From: WTJO01 sp965660165 | Lineage (GTDB): Bacteria; Pseudomonadota; Alphaproteobacteria; Puniceispirillales; Puniceispirillaceae | DNA length: 64,000 nt | NCBI GenBank assembly: GCA_965660165.1 | Contig: CBFHYU010000009.1 | Location: 1-64,000, forward strand | Direction of reading: 5' to 3' | In this document: one piece after another, positions 26,156 to 34,466 of the stretch | How the letters are laid out: each line of letters begins with the position of its first letter | Numbering within the stretch: the stretch's first letter is position 1 | Notes under the pieces: model-generated | What the model was told of the DNA's origin: nothing | Seen by the model: only the letters and a program-made list of their open reading frames with translations | Database searches by the model: none | Program-made: the position numbers and the translations under genes

Positions 26156-27202
26156 ATGGCAGAGATTAGACTTAAACATATCGCAAAGAGGTTTGGCAGT
26201 TTTCAGGCGCTTAACTCAATTGATCTAACAATATCAGACCAAGAATTTATGGTGCTTCTTGGGGCATCTGGTTGTGGGAAAACAACCTTGCTGAGAATAA
26301 TTGCTGGTCTTGAAACTATGGATGTTGGCGAGGTTTGGATAGGCAATCGGCGCGTAGATAATCTGCCGCCGCGTGAGCGTGGTATTGCTATGGTGTTTCA
26401 GAATTATGCCATTTTCCCGCATCTGACAGTGTTTAATAATATTGGCTTTGGCCTGAAAATGCATAAAATGCCTGCGGCTGAAATAAAGCAGCGGGTGGAA
26501 AAAAATGCAGAGCTTATGCATATTGAGCATTTGCTTGGGCGATATTCTGGTGAGCTATCTGGTGGCCAGCGCCAGCGTGTTGCGGTTGCGCGCGCTTTGG
26601 CGATGGAACCTGAAGTGATTTTGATGGATGAGCCGTTATCTAATCTGGATGCATTGCTTAGGCTTGAAATGAGAGCTGAGCTAAAAGGGGTTCTAGCGGC
26701 CAGTAACACAACCGCTATCTATGTAACCCATGATCAGGTTGAAGCCATGAGCCTAGCAGACAGGATTTCTGTTATGCAGGGCGGCCATATTGTACAGGCG
26801 GCTAGCCCGACTGAGATTTATCGTAATCCAGCTAGCCAGTTTGTTGCTGGCTTTATTGGCAGTCCGCCAATGAATTTTCTGCCAGCACAGCAGACATCAA
26901 CAGGAAATTGGCAGGTAGCAGGCACCAGCTTTACAGGCCCTAAATCGTCTGAAAAAGAGCTTATGTTTGCTATTCGCCCTGAAGATATCAAGCCTGCATC
27001 ACAAGGGCTGTCTGCGCGGGTAAAGATCATTGAGCCTCTTGGCCCACATCTGCTGGTTACATGCGATATTGACGGGCATTTGTTCCGCGCGATTTTGGAT
27101 TCAGATAGCATTATTAGCGCAGGCGACACCCTAATTTTAGCGCCAGCCGAAGATAGGATTCGCTGGTTTAATCCACATACTCAAACTCTTATTATGGCGT
27201 GA
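26156..27202 (+). CDS. Sugar ABC transporter ATP-binding protein (MalK/UgpC type)
   Basis: A 348-residue ATPase: Walker A GASGCGKT (36-43), Q-loop FQNYAIFPH, signature LSGGQ (134-138), Walker B ILMDEP (155-160), switch histidine in YVTHDQ, and a C-terminal TOBE/regulatory domain (FAIRPEDIKP). AGGAAA precedes the ATG at 26156; the open frame to 26087 overlaps the permease. It powers the two permeases encoded just upstream. The hydrolase gene begins 3 bases after its stop. Confidence 0.95.
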   Translation: MAEIRLKHIAKRFGSFQALNSIDLTISDQEFMVLLGASGCGKTTLLRIIAGLETMDVGEVWIGNRRVDNLPPRERGIAMVFQNYAIFPHLTVFNNIGFGLKMHKMPAAEIKQRVEKNAELMHIEHLLGRYSGELSGGQRQRVAVARALAMEPEVILMDEPLSNLDALLRLEMRAELKGVLAASNTTAIYVTHDQVEAMSLADRISVMQGGHIVQAASPTEIYRNPASQFVAGFIGSPPMNFLPAQQTSTGNWQVAGTSFTGPKSSEKELMFAIRPEDIKPASQGLSARVKIIEPLGPHLLVTCDIDGHLFRAILDSDSIISAGDTLILAPAEDRIRWFNPHTQTLIMA

Positions 27203-27205
27203 AAC

Positions 27206-28477
27206 ATGGGACAGCAGTTATTAGAGAATGCAACTGATATTCTGAAAAAAAATGATTTAGGTAGATATACTGTGCCCACGCATGGGCTTTATCCATTTCA
27301 ATGGAACTGGGATAGTTGCCTGACCGCATTAGGGCTTGCCTATATGGATGAAAGCCGAGCATGGACAGAAATAGAAACCTTGTTTGACCATCAATGGGAT
27401 GACGGAATGGTGCCACATATCATCTTTCATAAGCAGGATGATGGCTATTTTCCTGGCCCTGATGTCTGGTCTACTGGCCATGACGTGCCAACGTCTGGTA
27501 TCACTCAGCCAGCGGTAGCAGGCTTTGCGGTAAATCGCCTGTTTGAAAGAGCAAAAGATAGGCAGATGGCCGAAATGCGAGCGCGCGCATTATTGCCAAA
27601 AATTGCCGCATGGCATGATTGGTTTTATAAAAATCGTGACCCTGAAGGCACAGGGCTGGTTGCGATTATTCACCCATGGGAATCTGGACGTGATAATTCG
27701 GTCGATTGGGATATTGCGTTTGAGCGTGTGCCAACGGAAGGGGTAATGCCCTTTGTGCGCCGTGATACCCAGCATGCGAATCCTGACCACCGGCCAACAC
27801 AAGCTCAATATGAACGCTATATCTGGCTGGTTCAGCTATTTAGGTCTTTGAATTGGGATAATGCAAAATTGCATGATGCCTCACCATTCCAGATTGTTGA
27901 TCCTGGCTTTAATGCCATATTGATCCGTTCATGTTCAGATTTATCACAGCTGGCAAGGACGTTAGGTGAGGCTGAGCTTGCCGATGCTGCACATGCGCAG
28001 GCAGATAAAGGCTTGGCGGCGCTTGAGAGCCTATGGAGTGATGACAATAACCAATATCTCTGTCTGGATAGGGTAGCAGGTGAGCTGGTTGACAGCCTGT
28101 CAGTGGGCGGGTTACTTCCTGCGTTTGCACCACTGCCAGCCTCTCGGATGGTAGCCCTTGCTGAACGGCTTGAAGCAATCGGAAAACAGGCAAAATATCT
28201 GGTGCCTAGCCATGATCTGAATGATGTGAGATTTGACCAGCTACGCTATTGGCGTGGGCCTGCATGGCTGATTGTCAATTATATGATAGCAGATGGAATG
28301 AAGCGGGCTGGTCAGAATGATATTGTTGATCGCATTATCCAAGATAGTCTGCAACTGATTGAGACCAGCGGCTTTGCTGAATATTACGGTCCGTTGGATG
28401 GCACAGCATGTGGCGGTAACAGCTTTTCATGGACAGCCGCAATGGTGATGGAATTTTTGCAGAATAAAGGCGATTAG
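27206..28477 (+). CDS. GH63-like glycoside hydrolase (mannosyl/glucosylglycerate hydrolase-like)
   Basis: A 423-residue (alpha/alpha)6 enzyme without signal peptide, so it acts in the cytosol on imported sugar. Motifs: FQWNWDSCLTALGLAYMDE (candidate catalytic Asp), DDGMVPHIIFH, DVPTSGITQPAVAGFAV, HPWESGRDNSVDWD, and LRYWRGPAWLIVNYMI near the C-terminus. The pattern is closest to GH63-type mannosylglycerate/glucosylglycerate hydrolases. Position directly behind a LacI-controlled ABC importer suggests use of a glycosylated compatible solute or small glycoside. Trehalase-like activity is an alternative. Confidence 0.82.
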   Translation: MGQQLLENATDILKKNDLGRYTVPTHGLYPFQWNWDSCLTALGLAYMDESRAWTEIETLFDHQWDDGMVPHIIFHKQDDGYFPGPDVWSTGHDVPTSGITQPAVAGFAVNRLFERAKDRQMAEMRARALLPKIAAWHDWFYKNRDPEGTGLVAIIHPWESGRDNSVDWDIAFERVPTEGVMPFVRRDTQHANPDHRPTQAQYERYIWLVQLFRSLNWDNAKLHDASPFQIVDPGFNAILIRSCSDLSQLARTLGEAELADAAHAQADKGLAALESLWSDDNNQYLCLDRVAGELVDSLSVGGLLPAFAPLPASRMVALAERLEAIGKQAKYLVPSHDLNDVRFDQLRYWRGPAWLIVNYMIADGMKRAGQNDIVDRIIQDSLQLIETSGFAEYYGPLDGTACGGNSFSWTAAMVMEFLQNKGD

Positions 28478-28495
28478 CCTGCTAATGTGGCGCTA

Positions 28496-29605
28496 TCAAG
28501 CTAGCTTATGCAGGCTGGCAATATCTAGCAAAAATTGTTCTTGCAAGGCATCAAAGGCTGGGTCTGGTTGCTGGCCTGAAATTCTGGCATGAAGCGGGTC
28601 GTGCGCATGAATCTCTGAGCTGCTTAATGCTTCAAGAACAGCGTGCCCACAAAATGGCACATGTGCTTCTGAATAGCCGCCTTCATGTGCCATCACCAGC
28701 TTGCCATCTGTAAGTGCCATCAGCCGTTGCGTCATTTCTTTGAAATCATAGGCATCAAGCAGCATACGTGATAGCGGGTCAACACCAGAGGCATCAAATC
28801 CGCATGCTACGATTACAATATCAGGATTAAAGGCTTCAAGCTTTGGCATTACACAGATATCAAACGCCTTTCGATAGACAGCACTTCCGCCGCCAGGCAT
28901 TAGCGGAATATTCATATTAGATAGGGGGGCAGAGGCTGCACCTGTATCTTTGGCATCACCAGTATCAAGCGGATAGTTGCGTTCTTGATGAAGCGATATG
29001 GTCAGCACATTTTTATCTTCGTAAAAAATATGTTCTGTGCCATTGCCATGATGCACATCCCAATCGACTATCGCAATACGCTCAGCCTGTTGCGCTGTTT
29101 GGGCGGCACGCACCGCAACCCCAATATTATTTAGAAGACAAAATCCATTCGGATAGTCAGGCAAGCAATGATGACCTGGCGGACGTGACAGCGCATATGC
29201 ATTTTTATGTGTGCCATCTAGCACCGAAAACAGGGCTGAGACCACTAGACCAGCAGACAGGCTGGCAATCTCAAACCCGCCAGGTCCAAACGGTGTCCGC
29301 AAGCCAAGCATGCCGCCCTGTTCTGAAGAAAGCTGCTTAAAGCTATCAATATACTCTTTGGGGTGAACTGCTAGCAAAGCCTCTTCTGGTGCAGCTGGCG
29401 CGGTGACAATCTCGTCAAGCTGGCGCATAAGCCCTGTAACATCAATCAGATTTTTCATCCGCCTTTTGGTTTCAGGGGCTTCTGGCAAAAAACCTGTGCT
29501 CATCGGCTCAACCAGCCCGCCTACAGGCAGTAAAAAGCTGAAATTACCAGCCCCATGCCAGAAACATCTCTCATTCCAGTAAAAACCTGTCTGTTTTTGA
29601 GCCAT
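28496..29605 (-). CDS. Histone deacetylase-family amidohydrolase (acetylpolyamine deacetylase-like)
   Basis: A 369-residue zinc hydrolase of the arginase/deacetylase fold. Motifs: YALSRPPGHHCLPD, NGFCLLNNIGVAVRAA, IVDWDVHHGNGTEHIF (zinc ligands Asp and His), IVACGFDASGVDPLSRM (third ligand) and AHEGGYSE. Bacterial members deacetylate acetylpolyamines or small acetylated amines. Convergent with the GH63-like gene with only 18 bases between. No clear operon partner downstream. Confidence 0.9.
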   Translation of the reverse strand: MAQKQTGFYWNERCFWHGAGNFSFLLPVGGLVEPMSTGFLPEAPETKRRMKNLIDVTGLMRQLDEIVTAPAAPEEALLAVHPKEYIDSFKQLSSEQGGMLGLRTPFGPGGFEIASLSAGLVVSALFSVLDGTHKNAYALSRPPGHHCLPDYPNGFCLLNNIGVAVRAAQTAQQAERIAIVDWDVHHGNGTEHIFYEDKNVLTISLHQERNYPLDTGDAKDTGAASAPLSNMNIPLMPGGGSAVYRKAFDICVMPKLEAFNPDIVIVACGFDASGVDPLSRMLLDAYDFKEMTQRLMALTDGKLVMAHEGGYSEAHVPFCGHAVLEALSSSEIHAHDPLHARISGQQPDPAFDALQEQFLLDIASLHKLA

Positions 29606-29714
29606 GATTATCCTCTTATCTATTGCCCGAATAGGGGGGTGCGCGCCTAATCAAACAGTGTCATTTTGCTAGCCAGCCTTGCAAGCAAAAATCTGTTACA
29701 CGCCAAAAAGCATG

Positions 29715-31337
29715 TTAGGGGAAAAGCCTAGTGATATAGTCCATATCGTCTGGCGTATCTGCATCAATCAGAAGGTGAGGGGTTTGACAGTCAATGATAT
29801 TGAGGGCTGATGGATAGCTATCAAATAGTGGTCGTGCGCCTGTATCGCCTGTCAGCTTGGAGATTTCGTCAAAAAAAGCCTGCCCCCAAATTACAGGATT
29901 ACCACGTTGCCCCTCAATCGCAGGTAGGCTTATCCGAGACCATCTATCGGCCAATGCCAGATGGCTCTGGACAAGCTGGTTAATTATATCCGCATCAATA
30001 AAGGGCATATCCCCTAAAAACACCATCATATCAGTTGCATCTTGGGGCAGATTCTGAGTTGCACAGCGCACTGAACTTGCCTGTCCTGTGCTGAATTCTG
30101 GATTGAAAAGAAATCGCGCATCAATGCCCTCAAGGGCAGAAACAACCTCTTCTGCCTGATACCCCAAAATCACCGTTAAGCTGTCAATATCGCTTTGCAT
30201 AATCACATCTGCCACCCGCCTGATAAGCGGAATACCGTGAATAGGCGCAGTAAGCTTATTGATATCCCCCATGCGGCGAGACATGCCAGCGGCCAGAAGA
30301 ACCCCCTCAATATGAGGGGTTGTTGCCTTTCGCATTGCAAGTGCACGTGGCAGGGGGCGTGAGGCAATTTCCATCAATAGCCCGCCTGCCGACATCTCTG
30401 CTAGCTCGCTATCATCAATCTCAATGCCAGCCATCACTAGGTGAAGCACCCAGTCAAAGCCGTTTAATTTTGGCGATCTCGCACAGCCAGGCATGCCAAT
30501 AATCATACATCTTTCAATATGCCCTATCATCAACAGATTGCCAGGATCAACGGCTAGCCCGAAATGGTCAATTTGTCCGCCCCTATCTGTAATCGCCAAT
30601 GGGATCAAATCATGCCGATCTGCAATTGCAGAGGCACCTGAAATCAGCACCAAATCAGCATCACTGCTCAGCGCTTCTTGCAAAGCCTCAGCTAATGCAT
30701 CAGCGCTATGGGCGATAACAGACTGGCCAATCATGGTACTATTAAGGCTAGCTATCCTGTTTTGTGTTACAGATGCGGTTGCCTCAAACATGGCCTGCGG
30801 CTGATGGGGAAAGCTAGTCTGGATAAGCCAAACATTCTTGTGTGTGAGCGGATGAACGCTAAATAGGGGCTGAGGTTTCAGCAAATTTGCTACTGCCTCC
30901 ACTAGGTCTTTTTGGATGAAAAATGGAATAATTTTTAAGGTCGCCAGCATATCGCCCGCTGCCAGCAGCTGGTTATGCTGAACCAGCGCAAGGGTGATGC
31001 CTTCATCAACCATATTTACCTGTTTGAGCAAGCCAGCATCATATCGTACCAGCCCTAATGCGGTGCAGGTGAAATTGACTCGCCCTGTTCTAGCTGATTT
31101 GGTGCGGATATGTGGTGCAGATATAAGGCGTGCCAGATAATTGGCCGCCTCATCTTCATGCATATCTCCTGCTTGTTTGATGGCGCAGGTAATGGCGTTA
31201 TGGCCTGCCCTGTCCAACATATCTGCCTGCTCAGCAGTGATAATATCGCCTTTGTGGATACGGCCATATTTGGTGCTGATAGCGTGAACAGACAGATGGC
31301 CAACCGCCTGTTGAGGGGATAGCAATTCAATCTTCAT
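29715..31337 (-). CDS. Molybdopterin-binding domain fused to MobA/MocA-like nucleotidyltransferase
   Basis: A 540-residue fusion. Residues 1 to about 335 resemble a MoeA/MoaB-type molybdopterin-binding region (SADADLVLISGASAIADRHDLIP, followed by a GMPGCARSPKLNGFDWVL motif). Residues from about 343 are a MobA/MocA nucleotidyltransferase (GVLLAAGMSRRMGDINKLTAP, VFLGDMPFIDADIIN, QRGNPVIWG). Such fusions finish the molybdenum cofactor, typically as the cytosine dinucleotide used by xanthine dehydrogenase/CO dehydrogenase-like enzymes. Overlaps xdhC by 4 bases. No such hydroxylase lies in the window; nearby molybdoenzymes are SoxC and a BisC-type protein. Confidence 0.86.
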   Translation of the reverse strand: MKIELLSPQQAVGHLSVHAISTKYGRIHKGDIITAEQADMLDRAGHNAITCAIKQAGDMHEDEAANYLARLISAPHIRTKSARTGRVNFTCTALGLVRYDAGLLKQVNMVDEGITLALVQHNQLLAAGDMLATLKIIPFFIQKDLVEAVANLLKPQPLFSVHPLTHKNVWLIQTSFPHQPQAMFEATASVTQNRIASLNSTMIGQSVIAHSADALAEALQEALSSDADLVLISGASAIADRHDLIPLAITDRGGQIDHFGLAVDPGNLLMIGHIERCMIIGMPGCARSPKLNGFDWVLHLVMAGIEIDDSELAEMSAGGLLMEIASRPLPRALAMRKATTPHIEGVLLAAGMSRRMGDINKLTAPIHGIPLIRRVADVIMQSDIDSLTVILGYQAEEVVSALEGIDARFLFNPEFSTGQASSVRCATQNLPQDATDMMVFLGDMPFIDADIINQLVQSHLALADRWSRISLPAIEGQRGNPVIWGQAFFDEISKLTGDTGARPLFDSYPSALNIIDCQTPHLLIDADTPDDMDYITRLFP

Positions 31338-32284
31338 GTCATCCGTGCCCGATAATGCGCGATCATCTCTGCAAGCACAGATACTGCGATTTCAGCAGGC
31401 GTTCTAGCGCCAATATCCAGCCCTGCTGGCGCGTTAATTTGGGCTATCTGCGTATCTGTGAAACCAGCTTCGGTAAGCCGTATTTTACGCGCCTGATGGG
31501 TCGTGCGGCTTCCCAAAGATGCGATATAGAAACTCTTTGACTGAAGCGCTATGTTCAAAGCCTCATCATCTATTTTTGGATCATGCGTCAAGGTTACTAT
31601 GGCGGTATGACTATCCAGCGTGCTAGCTTTAAGTACATCTTGAGGCCAGTCAGCAATTACCTCAATCTGCGGAAAGCGAGCAGGGCTAGCAAAACGCTCG
31701 CGCGGGTCAATTACCAGCACATCAAACCCTGCTGAATCTGCCATTGGCGCTAAATGCTGGCTGATATGGACAGCTCCGATAATGACCAGCCTAGGGCGCG
31801 GCAACACCGCCAAATGAAAGCAGTTAGCTTGCGCATCAAACTGGCTAGCGTCTATGTCGTTACCTAATGTCATATGCTGGCTATCTAGCAGACAGTCACA
31901 ATAGACAGGCTGTCTTAAGGATATAGCCTTTGCGGCATGTACTAGTAATTCTTGCTGAATCGCTGCTTTTGAGCAGACCCAAACACTTATCTTGCCGCCG
32001 CAAGATAGCCCGACCTCCCACGCTGTTTCGTCTGCCACGCCAAAATCAAGCCGTTCTGCGCCTTCTGAGACCATAAGCTGGCTGGCAGTCTCAATCACAG
32101 CGGCTTCAACGCATCCGCCCGACACCGAACCTTCGATTAACCCGTCATCCCGAATAGCCATCAAACTACCTTGCTGGCGCGGTGATGATCCCCATGTCGC
32201 TATCACAATGGCAAGGGCAAAATTATGGTGTTCTGCCGCCCATTGCGCCAGCAGTAACATGATGCTGTCCTGATCAGATTTCAT
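31334..32284 (-). CDS. xdhC: XdhC/CoxI-family molybdenum cofactor insertion protein
   Basis: A 316-residue protein. N-terminal XdhC/CoxI part: AIVIATWGSSPRQQGSLMAI followed by GSVSGGCVEAAVI. C-terminal Rossmann-like XdhC domain: PRLVIIGAVHISQHLAPMA, VIDPRERFA and YIASLGSRTTHQ, ending in GARTPAEIAVSVLAEMI. Members bind the cofactor and help sulfurate and insert it into molybdenum hydroxylases. The ATGA overlap with the cytidylyltransferase fusion fits a two-gene cofactor unit. It is divergent from the decarboxylase genes across 194 bases. Confidence 0.9.
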   Translation of the reverse strand: MKSDQDSIMLLLAQWAAEHHNFALAIVIATWGSSPRQQGSLMAIRDDGLIEGSVSGGCVEAAVIETASQLMVSEGAERLDFGVADETAWEVGLSCGGKISVWVCSKAAIQQELLVHAAKAISLRQPVYCDCLLDSQHMTLGNDIDASQFDAQANCFHLAVLPRPRLVIIGAVHISQHLAPMADSAGFDVLVIDPRERFASPARFPQIEVIADWPQDVLKASTLDSHTAIVTLTHDPKIDDEALNIALQSKSFYIASLGSRTTHQARKIRLTEAGFTDTQIAQINAPAGLDIGARTPAEIAVSVLAEMIAHYRARMT

Positions 32285-32478
32285 TGTTGATAGCCTGTCT
32301 GATTGCTACTTATGCCTGCCCATCAGGGGCAGTACCAAAATTGTGAGGTGTTTTGACAGACTAATCAAGTGTTATGGCCAGATGATGAACAGCAAGATGA
32401 TTAACAGCTAGTCTTTTACAGCAATTTGTGATGAGATATTTGGATAGGGAAAAAATACGTCAGAATTGAGGAATAGGG

Positions 32479-32988
32479 ATGATTAAGAACTGGGAAGAAG
32501 AGCTGTTTAGGCTGCTGAAAACACATAATATTTCCTATCTGCCCTTTGTGCCTGATGCAGGCCATGCAACTGTGCTGTCATTGGCAGAAGATGATAACCA
32601 AATTACGCCAGTGGTGCTCACTACCGAAGAAGAAGGGGTAGCATTTTGCTGTGGGGCATGGCTTGGTGGGGCGCGATCGGTGTTGTTGATGCAAAGCAGT
32701 GGGGCTGGCAATTGTATCAATATGATGTCTTTGATCGCAAATTGTAATTTTCCGTTTGTGACGCTGGTAACAATGCGAGGCGATTTTGGTGAATTTAACT
32801 CATGGCAAGTGCCAATGGGGCAGGCTACACAAAGCTGTCTTGAGGCTATCGGGCTGAAGACTCACATTGTGGAAGAGGCAGACCAGCTGGTCAGAACGGT
32901 TGATGCGGCACTTTATTCTGCCTATTCCAGTGACCAGCGTATCGCTGTGCTGATGTCGCAAAAGCTGATTGGCAGGAAGGAGTGGTAG
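32479..32988 (+). CDS. Sulfopyruvate/phosphonopyruvate decarboxylase-type subunit alpha (ThDP PYR domain)
   Basis: A 169-residue PYR domain of thiamine-diphosphate enzymes: ISYLPFVPDAGHATVLSLAE, TPVVLTTEEEGVAFCCGAWLGG (with the conserved Glu that activates the cofactor) and LLMQSSGAGNCINMM. It matches the ComD-type alpha subunit. The next gene encodes the matching PP domain 4 bases further on, so the pair forms a split decarboxylase. ComDE converts sulfopyruvate to sulfoacetaldehyde; phosphonopyruvate decarboxylase is the related alternative. The sulfur-rich context favours the sulfonate, but this is inference. Confidence 0.84.
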   Translation: MIKNWEEELFRLLKTHNISYLPFVPDAGHATVLSLAEDDNQITPVVLTTEEEGVAFCCGAWLGGARSVLLMQSSGAGNCINMMSLIANCNFPFVTLVTMRGDFGEFNSWQVPMGQATQSCLEAIGLKTHIVEEADQLVRTVDAALYSAYSSDQRIAVLMSQKLIGRKEW

Positions 32989-32992
32989 CACC

Positions 32993-33565
32993 ATGCTAAA
33001 TAGACGGGATTTTGTATCTATAATCAGTAATCACTGTTCGGACAGCCTGTTTATCACAGGGCTAGGAAGTGCATCTTATGATTTGCATGCCGCAGGGGAT
33101 AACGCCCGAAATTTCTATCTATGGGGCGCAATGGGCGGCGCTGCTATGACAGGGCTTGGGCTGGCAATGGCGCAGCCTGATAGGCGCGTGATTGTGCTAA
33201 CAGGTGATGGCGAGCAACTTATGGGGATGGGGGCGCTAGCCACCATCGGCGCATGCAAGCCACATAATCTGGCGATCATCATGCTGGATAATGGCCAGTT
33301 TGGCGAAACTGGACAACAGCAAAGCCATACCTCAAAAGGTATTGATTTGGTGGCAGTCGCATCAGCCTGCGGCATTAGTAACACGCTTGGCGTATCTGAT
33401 GATGCAGGGGTGTCTCGTCTGCTGGCTGAGCTTGATAATCAGACTGGCTGTCTGTTTGCCGCGATTTCTATCAACACAGATGCGGTTGAAAGAAGCCTGC
33501 CAATTCTGGACGGGGTAGAGCTGAAAAACAGATTTCGGCGTGAGTTAAATCTCAGCCCGCTATAA
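32993..33565 (+). CDS. Sulfopyruvate/phosphonopyruvate decarboxylase-type subunit beta (ThDP PP domain)
   Basis: A 190-residue PP domain: LWGAMGGAAMTGLGLAMA, ThDP/Mg motif G71-D-G-E followed by D99-N-G-Q-F-G-E-T-G. It matches ComE. I use the ATG at 32993 (MLNRRDF), just behind the alpha-subunit stop; a frame from 32969 would overlap the alpha gene. It needs the alpha subunit for activity. An extended-SDR epimerase follows 19 bases later, perhaps in the same transcript. Confidence 0.84.
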   Translation: MLNRRDFVSIISNHCSDSLFITGLGSASYDLHAAGDNARNFYLWGAMGGAAMTGLGLAMAQPDRRVIVLTGDGEQLMGMGALATIGACKPHNLAIIMLDNGQFGETGQQQSHTSKGIDLVAVASACGISNTLGVSDDAGVSRLLAELDNQTGCLFAAISINTDAVERSLPILDGVELKNRFRRELNLSPL

Positions 33566-33584
33566 CAAGCTGTGGAGAAAGAAT

Positions 33585-34466
33585 ATGTCAAAACGGATAT
33601 TTTTTACAGGCGCTAGCGGTAAGGCAGGCAGGCATGTTGCCGCCTATCTGGCGGCGCAAGGGCATCGGGTGCTAAATGCAGATATGTCAGAATATGCCCA
33701 GCCTGGTGTGGATTATCTAAAGGTTGATGTCACAGATGCAGGTCAAGTATTTTCGGCTATGTCAGCCCATAGTAACCGAGATGAGCTTCGGGGCGGGCAA
33801 TGGCCTGCTGGATATGATGCGATTGTGCATTTTGCGGCTATTCCGCGAATCTTGCAAAGCTCGGATATTGAGACCTATCGTGTGAATGTGATGGGGACAT
33901 ATCATGTGCTAGAAGCAGCAGTGAAGCTAAATATCAAAAAGATAATCTTTGCGTCATCAGAAACAGTCTATGGGTTATGTTTTTCGCATGGCAAGCCAGC
34001 GCCGCTTAGCCTGCCTGTCTCAGAAGAAGATGCAACACGGCCTATGGATAGCTATGCCATGTCAAAAGTTGTCAATGAAGAAACAGCCAAAGCATTTCAG
34101 CGCCGCACCGGATTTGATATTTATGGGCTTCGGATTGGTAATGTGATCGAGCCTGATGAATATCATCTATTTAAGGGGTTTTGCGAAAACCCTGAGGTCA
34201 GGCTGTATAATGCATTTAACTATATTGATGCACGAGATTTGGGGCAGGCGGTCGATTTATGCCTACATAAAGACGGGCTTGGCTATGATGTATTTAATGT
34301 ATCAAATGATGGCAATTCTGTTGATCTGTCATCTGACCAGATCATCTCGCAATTTTATCGTGATGTGCCGCTTAAAACGCAAATAGCGCCAGATGAATGT
34401 CTGTTTTCAAATAAAAAGCTGAAAGATATGCTAGGCTTTGCGCCCCAATTCAACTGGAAGCCCTAA
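33585..34466 (+). CDS. NAD-dependent epimerase/dehydratase (extended SDR)
   Basis: A 293-residue protein: NAD motif FTGASGKAGRHVAAYLAAQG (residues about 6-25), DAIVHFAAIPRI, catalytic SYAMSKVVNEE (Tyr-x3-Lys) preceded by FASSETVYG, and an extended C-terminal substrate domain (YIDARDLGQAVDLCL). It acts on a nucleotide sugar or small hydroxy compound; no closer assignment is possible. GGAGAAAGAAT precedes the ATG. Its end overlaps the end of the monooxygenase gene by 4 bases on the opposite strand. Confidence 0.85.
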   Translation: MSKRIFFTGASGKAGRHVAAYLAAQGHRVLNADMSEYAQPGVDYLKVDVTDAGQVFSAMSAHSNRDELRGGQWPAGYDAIVHFAAIPRILQSSDIETYRVNVMGTYHVLEAAVKLNIKKIIFASSETVYGLCFSHGKPAPLSLPVSEEDATRPMDSYAMSKVVNEETAKAFQRRTGFDIYGLRIGNVIEPDEYHLFKGFCENPEVRLYNAFNYIDARDLGQAVDLCLHKDGLGYDVFNVSNDGNSVDLSSDQIISQFYRDVPLKTQIAPDECLFSNKKLKDMLGFAPQFNWKP

